Origin: Candidatus Rhodoferax randersensis
Lineage (GTDB): Bacteria; Pseudomonadota; Gammaproteobacteria; Burkholderiales; Burkholderiaceae_C
NCBI GenBank assembly: GCA_016718155.1
Contig: JADKEH010000007.1
Coordinates: 186,001-250,000 of the forward strand
Direction of reading: 5' to 3'
DNA length: 64,000 nt
The position numbers and the translations under genes are program-made. Of this stretch, positions 51,100-59,261 are shown in pieces (the first letter of the stretch is position 1; each line of letters opens with the position of its first letter). A model generated the notes under the pieces. It was not told the DNA's origin and did no database searches. It was given only the letters and a program-made list of their open reading frames with translations.

Positions 51100-52977
51100 T
51101 CAGCTGGTATGTCCATTTGCGCTGGGCTTGAGCAAGCCGGGCAGGGTGTCGTCATGCAGCGCCTGCACCGTGGCGGCGCGCTGCGCCAGCACGGCGCGCT
51201 GGTTGATCGAGCCCTTGTCGGTGATCTCGCTGCGGTCGATGGTCGGTGGCTCGGCCAGCAGGCACAGGCGCGCAATGCGGCTGGCGCTGCCGGTGGCCCG
51301 CTCGGCCAGCTTGTCGAGCAGGGTCTGAAAATGCGCCTGCACTGGCGCGCTGGCCAGCACCTGCGCCACACTGGCCTCAGCGCCCAGGCCACTCAGGGCG
51401 CGGCAGGCGGCCAGGTTGGGGAACACCATGGCGCCCACTTCGTGTTGGCCCAGGCCGGTGATCACCACGTCTTGCACACAGGGTGCGCCCGCCGCGATGA
51501 GCTGGTTGCGCATCGGCCCGACGCTGACAAAGGTGCCGGTCGCCAGCTTGAAGTCTTCGGCAATGCGGCCATCGAACCTCAGGCCCTGGTGGATATCACC
51601 CTCATCGATCCACTTGACGGCGTCGCCCGAGCAGAAGAAGCCTTCGTCGTCGAAGTGTTTGGCGGTCTCTTCCGCTGCGCGCCAGTAGCCCGGCGTGATG
51701 TTGGGGCCGCGGTAGCGCAGCTCGGTCTTGTCGCCGGTTTTGACCAGCTTGATCTCCAGCCCCGGCGCGGGCACGCCCAGGTCGCCGGCCTTCACATTGG
51801 GGTTGGTCACGAACAGCGCAAACGGGCTGGACTCGGTCATGCCCAGGCTGGTGGTCATGACGATGCGCTGCCCCAGTTCGGCCTCTTGCGAGGCGCTCAG
51901 GCTGTCCCACACCGGCTGGCTCAGGCCCGCGCCGGCGTAGAAGAACATCTTGACCCGCGACAGCAAGTTGCGCCGCAGCGTGGCGTCGGTCTGCATGGCC
52001 TGGGCAATGGCTTCAAAGCCGGCCGGCACATTGAAGTACACCGTGGGCGCCACCTCGCGCAGGTTGCGCAGGGTCTCGCCAATCAGGTGCGGCGCGGGCT
52101 TGCCGTCGTCAATGTAGAGCGTGCCGCCGTTGTAGACCACCATGCCAAAGTTGTGGTTGCCGCCAAAGGTGTGGTTCCAGGGCAGCCAGTCCAGCAGCAC
52201 CAAGGGCTCTTCGGTGATGACCGGCATCGACTGCGTCATCTGCTGCTGGTTGGCGCACCACATGCGGTGGGTGTTGATCACCGCCTTGGGCAAGGTGGTG
52301 GAGCCGCTGGTGAACAGGAACTTGACGATGGTGTCCGGTCCGGTGGCCTGCATGGCGGTGTCCACGGCGTCCGTGGCCGGGGTGGCCATCAGTTCGGAAA
52401 AGGGGGTGCTGGGGCGCGCGTCGGGCAGCGTGCCCTGGGTCAGCACCACTTCCACCTCGTCGCCAACGCAGGCCTGGATGGCCTTGCCGTAACGCGCGCC
52501 ATCCGCCGCGAACACCAGGCCGGGTGTGACCGTGCCCAGCACATGGCGCAGCTTGGCGTAGTCCTGGCTGACCAAGGAGTAGGGCGGCGATACCGGCACA
52601 AAGGGCACGCCGGCCACCATGCAGCCCATGGCCAGCAGCGCGTGCTCCAGGTCGTTTTCGGACAGCAACACCACCGGTCGCTCGGCACTCAGGCCACGGT
52701 TGATCAGGCCTTGGGCGATGCTGCGCGCGGCGGCCCAGGCCTGGGCATAAGTCACTTCGCGCCAGTCGCCAGACTTGCCGTCGGCAAGCTGCAGGCGCCG
52801 GGCCAGGAAGGTGCGCTCAGGTGCTGTCAGCGCCCAATGCCGCAGCCGGTCGGTCAGGCGCGACGGGTGGTCGCGCAGGCTCTGCTGCGCTGTCACGTAA
52901 CAACTGCCCGGCGCGCCCTCGCGGCGCTCGACACGGGTGACGCCAAAGGTGAGGGGTCGAAACGTGATGGGGGTCAT
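51100..52977 (-). CDS. fcs: Feruloyl-CoA synthase-type acyl-CoA ligase
   Basis: A 625-residue ANL-superfamily ligase that activates hydroxycinnamates (ferulate, p-coumarate, caffeate) to CoA esters with ATP. The AMP-binding P-loop is FTSGSTTLPKAVINTHRMWC. Other motifs are LLDWLPWNHTFGGNHNFGMV, TTSLGMTESSPFALF and the C-terminal hinge/lysine region FDGRIAEDFKLATGTFVSVG. The length and the DRSEITDKGSINQRAVL tail match feruloyl-CoA synthases rather than generic fatty acyl ligases. It starts 13 bp after the crotonase stop. Confidence 0.9.
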   Translation of the reverse strand: MTPITFRPLTFGVTRVERREGAPGSCYVTAQQSLRDHPSRLTDRLRHWALTAPERTFLARRLQLADGKSGDWREVTYAQAWAAARSIAQGLINRGLSAERPVVLLSENDLEHALLAMGCMVAGVPFVPVSPPYSLVSQDYAKLRHVLGTVTPGLVFAADGARYGKAIQACVGDEVEVVLTQGTLPDARPSTPFSELMATPATDAVDTAMQATGPDTIVKFLFTSGSTTLPKAVINTHRMWCANQQQMTQSMPVITEEPLVLLDWLPWNHTFGGNHNFGMVVYNGGTLYIDDGKPAPHLIGETLRNLREVAPTVYFNVPAGFEAIAQAMQTDATLRRNLLSRVKMFFYAGAGLSQPVWDSLSASQEAELGQRIVMTTSLGMTESSPFALFVTNPNVKAGDLGVPAPGLEIKLVKTGDKTELRYRGPNITPGYWRAAEETAKHFDDEGFFCSGDAVKWIDEGDIHQGLRFDGRIAEDFKLATGTFVSVGPMRNQLIAAGAPCVQDVVITGLGQHEVGAMVFPNLAACRALSGLGAEASVAQVLASAPVQAHFQTLLDKLAERATGSASRIARLCLLAEPPTIDRSEITDKGSINQRAVLAQRAATVQALHDDTLPGLLKPSANGHTS

Positions 52978-52990
52978 GGTGGCTGCTCGT

Positions 52991-53773
52991 TCAGTTGCCG
53001 CGCACCTTGGCCGCGCGACCTTCCAGAAAAGCGCGCATGAATTCCTTGGCCTCGGGCGCGCTCTGGGTGATGCCGGCCATCATGGACTCGGTCACAAAAC
53101 CCTGGTCCCCCGGCGCCTCGGCAATGCGCGGCAGCACCTGGGTGATGGCGTAGTTGGTCAGCGGCGCATTTTTTGCCACTTTCTGGGCCAGCTCCAGCGC
53201 CTTGGCAAAGGCCTGCCCCTTGGGCACCAGGTAGCTGGCAAAGCCGATGCGCTCGCCCTCCTGGGCGTTGTACACGCGCCCGGTCAGCATCATGTCCACC
53301 ATGCGCGCCGTGCCGATCAGGCGCGGGATGCGCACGGCGCCGCCGCCGCCGACAAAGATGCCACGCGAGCTTTCCGGCAAGGCGAAATAGGTGGTCTCGT
53401 CGGCCACCCGGATGTGGCAGGCACAGGCCAACTCCAGCCCGCCGCCCACCACCGCGCCGTGCAGCGCCGCGATGACCGGCACCGGGCCATACTGCACGCG
53501 CTCCATGACCGAATGCCACATGCGCGAGTGGTGCAGGCCGCCGGCCGCGTCACGCTCCTTGAGTTCACTCAAATCCAGGCCGGCGCAGAAATGCTCGCCC
53601 TCGCCGTCGAGCACGGCGGCGCGCACGCCAGCGGGCAAGTTGTCAAACAGGTCGCGCAGCGCCAGCACCAGTTCGTCACTGAGGGCGTTGCGCTTGGCGT
53701 TACGGGCAAGCCGGATGACGGCAACTTCCTGCTGCTCGCCGCAGCGTTCGAAATGAAGGTGGGGGTGGCTCAT
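52991..53773 (-). CDS. Crotonase/enoyl-CoA hydratase family protein
   Basis: A 260-residue crotonase, first gene of the block. The oxyanion-hole segment is EHFCAGLDLSEL, and the two acidic positions used by hydratases are present: E in GAVVGGGLELACACHIRVAD and E in ALPESSRGIFVGGGGAVRIP. With a dehydrogenase and thiolase in the same block, simple hydration of cinnamoyl-CoA for beta-oxidation is more likely than the hydratase-lyase (vanillin-forming) reaction; no aldehyde dehydrogenase is present. The ribosome-binding site is AGGAAG and a long palindrome lies 18 bp upstream of the start. Confidence 0.9.
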   Translation of the reverse strand: MSHPHLHFERCGEQQEVAVIRLARNAKRNALSDELVLALRDLFDNLPAGVRAAVLDGEGEHFCAGLDLSELKERDAAGGLHHSRMWHSVMERVQYGPVPVIAALHGAVVGGGLELACACHIRVADETTYFALPESSRGIFVGGGGAVRIPRLIGTARMVDMMLTGRVYNAQEGERIGFASYLVPKGQAFAKALELAQKVAKNAPLTNYAITQVLPRIAEAPGDQGFVTESMMAGITQSAPEAKEFMRAFLEGRAAKVRGN

Positions 53774-53790
53774 GGTGCGCTTCCTGTGAG

Positions 53791-53825
53791 CTTGAATTAT
53801 TGTTATGAGATATAACTAATTCAAG
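53791..53825. promoter_or_regulatory. Nested palindromic operator upstream of the crotonase-fcs-thiolase operon
   Basis: Outer arms CTTGAATTA (53791-53799) and TAATTCAAG (53817-53825) are perfect inverted repeats, and inner arms GTTAT (53802-53806) and ATAAC (53812-53816) repeat the symmetry around a GAGAT centre. The whole 35-bp site sits 18 bp before the start codon and overlaps the likely promoter. Size and AT-rich symmetry fit a MarR dimer site, so the operon's own MarR is the obvious candidate. Confidence 0.6.
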
Positions 53826-53912
53826 TCAGCGCGAGACCTTTCTTATCGGTGTTTTCCCGCGGTTCGCCGCGTTGGCGTGGTGGCGCCGACCCGTGCCGTG
53901 TCCCGCTGCACG

Positions 53913-53939
53913 TTGCACGGGGGTACCCAGTTGTATACT
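53913..53939 (+). promoter_or_regulatory. Possible sigma70 promoter of the exported repeat protein
   Basis: TTGCAC (53913-53918) and TATACT (53934-53939) with a 15-bp spacer, a little short, about 90 bp before the ATG at 54030. The A+T-rich leader contains an AAAAGG ribosome-binding stretch. Confidence 0.4.
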
Positions 53940-54029
53940 GTCGGCGCAGGCTTTCCAGCGATCAGCACGGTGCGGTCGGCACATCATTGTGTTTTCTTCT
54001 TTCCCTTCAATCACCAAAAGGTATTTGTT

Positions 54030-54875
54030 ATGAGATTTGGTCTGAAACTGGTCGCGCTGGCGATACTGGCTTGCTGCAACGTCGCTCAGGCGGCCACCTT
54101 CAATCCTGCAACCGGTCACCTGACGATTCCTTCCCTCAAGGTGGGCGGAGTAACTTACAACGTGGTCATTAGTATCGGCAGCCTGGTCAGCTTCAACACG
54201 GGGGTGCCGGGATCTGAAGACTCGTATGACCCGGCCACCAATGTCTTGTCAATGCCCAGCATCGTCGTTGGGGGCACTACGTTCACCAATGTGAAGGTAA
54301 CCGTTGGGGGAGTGATCAGTTTCAGCGTGGTATCCACCACACCACCCGCGTCAGTGGCGTCCTGCAGCACCGCCAGCGCACCGGCCGGCTTCAACTATGC
54401 GCAGTCGGGCAACACCATTACCGTCACAACAAACGGGTGCGTTGCGTTGCCAACCACCGGCATCTGCAACCCCACTGCAGCGCAAGCCACGGGCGTCAAC
54501 GTGCTGGTGACCCAGAACACGCAGTCGTTCAAGTTGACCGGTATCGTCATGAACATCCCCGGTCTGCCCAATCCGTTTGAGTCGATGGCGTCGGCGCTGG
54601 GTGTCAGTTCATCGTGCATTCGCAATGCGCCAGCAGGGTATTCGAGCCTCACCGTCAACAGCAATGTCTGCTACGACATCACCCAGCAAATGGGTCCAGC
54701 CCTTGCTGCCAGCCAGTCGCCCTTCATCACCGTTACAAACCCGATCACGATGAGCATGCAGGGCACCACAACCATGCAGACCGTCGCCGATTGTTTGACC
54801 TCGGGCGCAATGGTCATCACCGACGCGTTCACAGGCGAGACACTGATCAAGCAGGCGGACGGTAGCTACAAGTAG
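54030..54875 (+). CDS. Exported repeat protein of unknown function
   Basis: A 281-residue protein with a clear Sec signal (MRFGLKLVALAILACCNVAQ, cleavage near residue 22). The mature part starts with two copies of a ~40-residue beta-type repeat of the pattern xDPATxxLxxPSxxVGGxxY: FNPATGHLTIPSLKVGGVTY and YDPATNVLSMPSIVVGGTTF. It is Ser/Thr-rich with six further cysteines, which could form disulfides. A C-terminal ITDAFTGETLIKQADGSYK motif closes it. No domain is recognised. Likely periplasmic or cell-surface. A strong hairpin terminator follows, so it is monocistronic. Confidence 0.8.
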   Translation: MRFGLKLVALAILACCNVAQAATFNPATGHLTIPSLKVGGVTYNVVISIGSLVSFNTGVPGSEDSYDPATNVLSMPSIVVGGTTFTNVKVTVGGVISFSVVSTTPPASVASCSTASAPAGFNYAQSGNTITVTTNGCVALPTTGICNPTAAQATGVNVLVTQNTQSFKLTGIVMNIPGLPNPFESMASALGVSSSCIRNAPAGYSSLTVNSNVCYDITQQMGPALAASQSPFITVTNPITMSMQGTTTMQTVADCLTSGAMVITDAFTGETLIKQADGSYK

Positions 54876-54927
54876 GCGCAATCCACGGCACGGAGTCGGC
54901 CTCCGTCGGGCCGAAGATTTCTGGCAG

Positions 54928-54966
54928 GGCCGGAAGCTGGCGATTCGCCGACAGCTACCGGCCTTT
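54928..54966 (+). terminator. Hairpin terminator after the exported repeat protein
   Basis: Stem GGCCGG-A-AGCTG paired with CAGCT-A-CCGGCC around a short loop, followed by TTTGT. It lies about 50 bp after the stop codon and just before the convergent M61 peptidase gene. Confidence 0.65.
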
Positions 54967-55000
54967 GTCATGTGTGGTGGGGTGTGGCGCCAGCCCAGGC

Positions 55001-56935
55001 TCACTTCATGGCCGACAAAATTTCGGTCACCCGATCCGGCGTGCCCGCAATACGTTCGAGCTTGGGGTAACGCAGGCCGTCGCGGTAGTCGATCTTGACG
55101 CTGCGGTAGCGGTCGGCGGCCTTGATCAGCAGCTCGACGCCGCTGCCGTCCTTGGCCTGCGTGATGGCTTCGCGCAGCAGATCGGGCTTGTAGGCAAAAC
55201 CGTTGACGGCGACCAGTTGCACTGCCGGGGTCAGTCCCGCCCTGAATGCCGGTCCGCCCCACCGCACCTGGGTCAGTTTGCCGTCCTTGTCCAGATCAAA
55301 GCCCAGCGAGTAGCCAAAGCCCGTGTTCTTGCGCGTGGCCTCGGACGCTTTGGCGTACTCGCTTTGCTGTTCGCTGTAGACCAGCTTCCAGCCGCCACGA
55401 GTCAGGCCGTCCAGGGGCGCCGGCTGCGCGTGGCTGTCGAGACGCTGGTGCAAGAAGGTGGCCCAGTCGTGTGGGGCGGCGGTGTTGAGCGCGCGCACCA
55501 CGTCGTCGAAGCCATAGGGGAGGATCTTGACTCGACCGTTTTCGACTCCGAAGAAGGCCTTGGCCACGTCGTTGAGGCTGGTCTTGCCGCTACTGAGTTC
55601 ACGGATCTTGGTGTCGGCATCGAGCCAGATCAGGGTGCCTTCATCGTAGTAGTCTGAGCCGCGCTGCCAGTCGCGCCAGTCCTGCGCGCCGCGACGGCTG
55701 ATGATGGGCTCGTTGGTGGTGTCCTGCAGGTTGCGCCAGGTGCGGCCCGCGCGCGCGTCGAGCCAGGCGGCCGTCTGGGCAAGACTGTCCATGGAATCTG
55801 CAACCGACACCAGGCCGGAGCGCGCGCTCAGCACATAGCCCCAGTATTGGGTCTGCCCCTCGTACATCCACAGCAGACTGTCCTGCATGGGTTCATTGAA
55901 ATTGGGCGTGTTCAGGTCACTCGGGCGGCGGAACTTGCCGTTCCACGAATGCGTGTACTCGTGCGGAAGCAGCGTGCGCCGGGGTGCGCTCTTGGCCCAC
56001 TCCGTGAAGTAATTCGGGCGCACGCCGTTCTCGCTGGACTCGGAATGTTCCAGGCCAATGCCCGTGAAGTATTCACTCAATGCCAACAGAAATTCGTAGC
56101 GTTTGAAATGGCGCGAGCCATACAGGCGATCGGCTTGCTGCACCAGGGCCTTGTGCGCGTCGAGTTGCTCGGTGCTGGCTTTGAGGCTGGTGGGTGAATC
56201 GGCAAACAGGTTCAGGTACACGGGGGCCGAGCCTTCGGTATCGAGTGCCACACGCTGCGTGTACTTTCCCGCCCACAAGGGTGAATCCACCAGCGTTTCG
56301 AGCGTCACGTCCTCGAAGTGGACTCGGTCGTCTTCGCGTGCCCGCTCATCAAGTGCGCTGGCCAGCTTCCAGTCGCGTGGCAGTCTGGCGCTGGGACGAA
56401 CCTGGATCGCGCTGGCATCGTGGCCGGCGGGGTACAAGACCACGGTGTTCCATTGCAGACCAATGATCTCCGGCGTCATGACCACACGCCCGCTGGCTTC
56501 GGATACAGGTGACAGGTGCTGAAAGCTCAGCTCCAGACTGCTCACACCAGCCGGTACATCGAGATGGAAGGCATACATGTCCAGCGTGTCGCGCCGCCAT
56601 TCGAGTTTCTGGCCCTTTGCAGTGATGTGCAGGCCTGCCAGTTGGCTGACTGAACCGGTCGGTGAATGGGTACCCGGTATCCAGCGGGGGTAAAGCAGTG
56701 TCAGGGGGCCGGGCCTGACCGGCAGCGACTGGCGCACCGCCATGATCTTGCGCTCCAGATCGGTCAGGTCCACGTCCACGGTGATCACGCCGGCATAAGC
56801 CTGCTCGCTCGGCTTGGGGACCACACGGGCGGTTTGGGCGTTGAGGAGGGTGGGGTCCGTCAGCAGGGCTGCGCACAGTGCGAGCAGTGTCAATAGACGG
56901 GTAGGGGAGCGCAAAACCAATGGTGTGGCTGTCAT
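55001..56935 (-). CDS. M61 family glycyl aminopeptidase-like metallopeptidase with PDZ domain
   Basis: A 644-residue exported zinc peptidase. The start ATG 56935 is followed by a hydrophobic signal (PTRLLTLLALCAALL). An N-terminal beta domain holds the YPRWIPGTHSPTG motif. The catalytic HEYTH zinc site is at 325-329 in LLPHEYTHSWNGKFRRP, and the third ligand is E359 in WMYEGQTQYWG. A PDZ-like domain closes the protein (SLGFDLDKDGKLTQVRWGGP). Catalytic residues look intact. The frame is open upstream without signal character. It ends in convergence with the exported repeat protein. Confidence 0.92.
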   Translation of the reverse strand: MTATPLVLRSPTRLLTLLALCAALLTDPTLLNAQTARVVPKPSEQAYAGVITVDVDLTDLERKIMAVRQSLPVRPGPLTLLYPRWIPGTHSPTGSVSQLAGLHITAKGQKLEWRRDTLDMYAFHLDVPAGVSSLELSFQHLSPVSEASGRVVMTPEIIGLQWNTVVLYPAGHDASAIQVRPSARLPRDWKLASALDERAREDDRVHFEDVTLETLVDSPLWAGKYTQRVALDTEGSAPVYLNLFADSPTSLKASTEQLDAHKALVQQADRLYGSRHFKRYEFLLALSEYFTGIGLEHSESSENGVRPNYFTEWAKSAPRRTLLPHEYTHSWNGKFRRPSDLNTPNFNEPMQDSLLWMYEGQTQYWGYVLSARSGLVSVADSMDSLAQTAAWLDARAGRTWRNLQDTTNEPIISRRGAQDWRDWQRGSDYYDEGTLIWLDADTKIRELSSGKTSLNDVAKAFFGVENGRVKILPYGFDDVVRALNTAAPHDWATFLHQRLDSHAQPAPLDGLTRGGWKLVYSEQQSEYAKASEATRKNTGFGYSLGFDLDKDGKLTQVRWGGPAFRAGLTPAVQLVAVNGFAYKPDLLREAITQAKDGSGVELLIKAADRYRSVKIDYRDGLRYPKLERIAGTPDRVTEILSAMK

Positions 56936-57015
56936 GGTGGGTCGGATGGCGACCAGGGGCCCCAATTGTGTTCGGGCCTCGGCGTGGGGTTCATCGGAAG
57001 GGTAAGCGGGCCATT

Positions 57016-58281
57016 CTATACAGCAGGCGGTTGTCTTCCTGCACCAACCCGCCCGGCCGCCAGCGCCTGCGCGCAGGCAAATGCACTCGACCAGGCCCAT
57101 TGGAAGTTGTAGCCACCTAGCCAGCCGGTGACATCGACCACTTCACCAATGAAGTACAGGCCGGGTTGCTTGGACTCCATGGTCTGGCTGGACAGGTCCC
57201 GCGTGTCCACACCACCAGCGGTGACCTCGGCCTTGGCATAACCCTCGGTACCCGACGGCGTCAGCTCCCAGCGCTGGAGCCGTTCGGCCAGAGCGTTCAG
57301 CGACTTGTCGGTGGCCTCGCAGATGGGGCGCTGCCAGTCGTGGGGCGCGGCCTGCGGACTCTGGGTCCAGGTCTGCGCCAGGCGCGACGGCACCCAGGCG
57401 GTCAGCTCGTTGGCAATCAGTTTGCGGGACACAGCCTTGGCGCGCAGCAGAACGGCTGGCAGATCATGATCAGGCGCGAGGTTGATGCGCAGCGGTGTGC
57501 CCGGCTGCCAATAGCTCGAAATTTGCAGCACTGCCGGGCCGCTCAGACCCCGGTGCGTGAACAACAGGTCTTCGCGAAACGCGGCCTTGCTCTTCTTCGT
57601 GCCCGTCTCGATGTTGACCGGCAGGGACAGGCCAGCCAGCTCGGCGTAGGGGCTCCATGCCGTGGCGTCAAAGGTCAAAGGCACCAGCGCGGGGCGCGGC
57701 TCGACGATGCGCAGGCCAAACTGACGCGCCAGGCCGTAGCCAAAATCGCTGGCGCCGATCTTGGGGATCGACAGGCCGCCCGTGGCCACGATCAGCTTGG
57801 GTGTGCGGATCGGTCCGCGGTCAGTGTCAATGTGGTAGTGCGCAACCCCGGCGGTTGAATCGTCGTCAGCGGTGTAGCGGACGCCGCGCACGGCGCAAGG
57901 CTGCCAGCGCGTGACGTGGCCGGCGTCACACTCCGCCAGCAGCATGTCGATCAGGTCTTGCGAGGAGCGGTCGCAAAAAAGCTGCCCTTTGTGCTTTTCA
58001 TGAAAACCGATGCCGTGGCGCTGCATCAGCGCAATGAAGTGGCCCGGTGTGTAGCGCGCCAGGGCAGAGCGGCAGAAGTTGGGGTTGGCGCCCAGAAAAT
58101 TGGTGGCCGATACGTCGCGGTTGGTGAAGTTGCTGCGCCCACCGCCCGAAATGCGGATCTTCTCGGCCACCTTGGCGGCATGGTCCAGCACCAGTACCTT
58201 GCACCCCAGTTGCCCGGCCACGCCGGCACAGAACAGACCGGCTGCCCCGGCGCCGACAATCACCGCATCAAAATCTCTCAT
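57016..58281 (-). CDS. BaiN/HI0933-family FAD-dependent oxidoreductase
   Basis: A 421-residue flavoprotein. The N-terminal dinucleotide fold is FDAVIVGAGAAGLFCAGVAG, followed by the family-typical KIRISGGGRSNFTNRDVSA. The central insert holds LLFTHRGLSGPAVLQISSYW, and the C-terminal FAD-binding end is GLYFIGEVVDVTGWLGGYNF. The family is of uncertain substrate; one member (BaiN) is linked to bile-acid dehydroxylation, which is not implied here. There is no membrane segment. It lies between M61 (80-bp gap) and ybiB on the same strand. Confidence 0.92.
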   Translation of the reverse strand: MRDFDAVIVGAGAAGLFCAGVAGQLGCKVLVLDHAAKVAEKIRISGGGRSNFTNRDVSATNFLGANPNFCRSALARYTPGHFIALMQRHGIGFHEKHKGQLFCDRSSQDLIDMLLAECDAGHVTRWQPCAVRGVRYTADDDSTAGVAHYHIDTDRGPIRTPKLIVATGGLSIPKIGASDFGYGLARQFGLRIVEPRPALVPLTFDATAWSPYAELAGLSLPVNIETGTKKSKAAFREDLLFTHRGLSGPAVLQISSYWQPGTPLRINLAPDHDLPAVLLRAKAVSRKLIANELTAWVPSRLAQTWTQSPQAAPHDWQRPICEATDKSLNALAERLQRWELTPSGTEGYAKAEVTAGGVDTRDLSSQTMESKQPGLYFIGEVVDVTGWLGGYNFQWAWSSAFACAQALAAGRVGAGRQPPAV

Positions 58282-58317
58282 GCCGCCGAGTGTAGGCGGA
58301 TCAAATTGCCGCGCCGC

Positions 58318-59223
58318 TCACATCAAGGAAATCAGCCGCACGAGGTGCGCCACCTGAAAGACAATGGGCGCGGGCACCGGGCTGTCACCCGCCATCACTC
58401 GGCGGATGTAAGCGGCGGTGCTGGGGGCGTCAATCTGGGCGGGCAGATCCGGCAGGGTGGCCAAGGTGCCGCCTTGCGACTCCTGCAAGTCGATGGACCG
58501 CCCGGCGACAAAGCCCTGCATTCTGGGCACGCGTCGGGCGTCCGCTACCGACTCGCCCTCGGTGCCGCGCAGCAGCATGGCATCAGTGCCCATCAGTTCC
58601 ACCGTGGCCGCCATCGATAGCGCGTACTCGGGGTGGGTATAGCTGCCGACCACCAGACTCCGGCCCAGGCTGGGGTTCATCAGCTTGACCAGACTGTGTG
58701 CCGGGTTGCGCAGGCCAATCACCCGGCGCACGTCCAGCAGGCGCTGCAAGCCGGCGCACAACAGGGCGGTGGGCACGAACGCCACTTCGCCATTTGCTAC
58801 TGATTTAATAGCTACTTGCGCAGGTATATCAAGCGCTGACAGCACTTCGGACGTGAAGACACGGCTCGATTCGGTAGCCGTGCCATGAATCAACACCGGC
58901 AAACCCTCGCGCGCGAGCAGCAGAGCCAGCAACGGTGTGAGGCCGGGCAGCTTGCGTGCGCCGTTGTAACTGGGCAGCACCACCATGGGCGTGACGGTTG
59001 CCGGCAACCGATTCATGCGCGCGTGGGTGGCGTCCAGGAAGCCCGCCATCTCCGGCGCCGTCTCCCCCTTCACCCGCATGGCCAGGCAGAAGGCGCCGAC
59101 CTCCAGGTCAGTGACGCTGCCGTCGAGAACCTGGCCCAGCAGATCGGCCGCCTGCTCGCGGCTCAGCGACCGCGCGCCATCTTTGCCACGTCCGATTTCC
59201 TTGAGGTAGTGCGTGATGCCCAT
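58318..59223 (-). CDS. ybiB: YbiB-type DNA-binding protein (TrpD2-like)
   Basis: A 301-residue homologue of anthranilate phosphoribosyltransferase that, as in E. coli YbiB, binds nucleic acid and lacks the anthranilate pathway context. It shows the N-terminal helical domain (LSREQAADLLGQVLDGSVTD, then AFCLAMRVKGETAPEM) and the core with VVLPSYNGARKLPGLTPLLA and RRVIGLRNPAHSLVKLMNP. In place of the strict TrpD glycine-rich PRPP loop (GTGGD) it has PSYNGAR, as expected for this subfamily. Residues ~138-153 are encoded by a TAGCT-core repeat copy read in frame. Confidence 0.88.
   Translation of the reverse strand: MGITHYLKEIGRGKDGARSLSREQAADLLGQVLDGSVTDLEVGAFCLAMRVKGETAPEMAGFLDATHARMNRLPATVTPMVVLPSYNGARKLPGLTPLLALLLAREGLPVLIHGTATESSRVFTSEVLSALDIPAQVAIKSVANGEVAFVPTALLCAGLQRLLDVRRVIGLRNPAHSLVKLMNPSLGRSLVVGSYTHPEYALSMAATVELMGTDAMLLRGTEGESVADARRVPRMQGFVAGRSIDLQESQGGTLATLPDLPAQIDAPSTAAYIRRVMAGDSPVPAPIVFQVAHLVRLISLM
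58793..58840. repeat. TAGCT-core ~50-bp repeat inside ybiB
   Basis: TTTGCTACTGATTTAATAGC followed by TACTTGCGCAGGTATATC and AAGCGCTGAC. It is the best-preserved copy in the window and lies in frame within ybiB, encoding ALDIPAQVAIKSVANG on the minus strand. Base composition in the stretch is visibly lower in G+C than the rest of the gene. Confidence 0.65.
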
Positions 59224-59261
59224 GCGTCGATTGTCGGCGAAAGCCGAACAAGCTTCGCGGG

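Noticed and set aside
51051..51392. N-terminal extension of the thiolase frame
   Set aside because: The upstream codons overlap the ligase gene in another phase and read as low-complexity Arg/Pro/Ser sequence; the thiolase family begins near 51050.
51076..53040. 654-codon open frame on the plus strand
   Set aside because: Antisense to the feruloyl-CoA synthase-type gene with no domain-like sequence.
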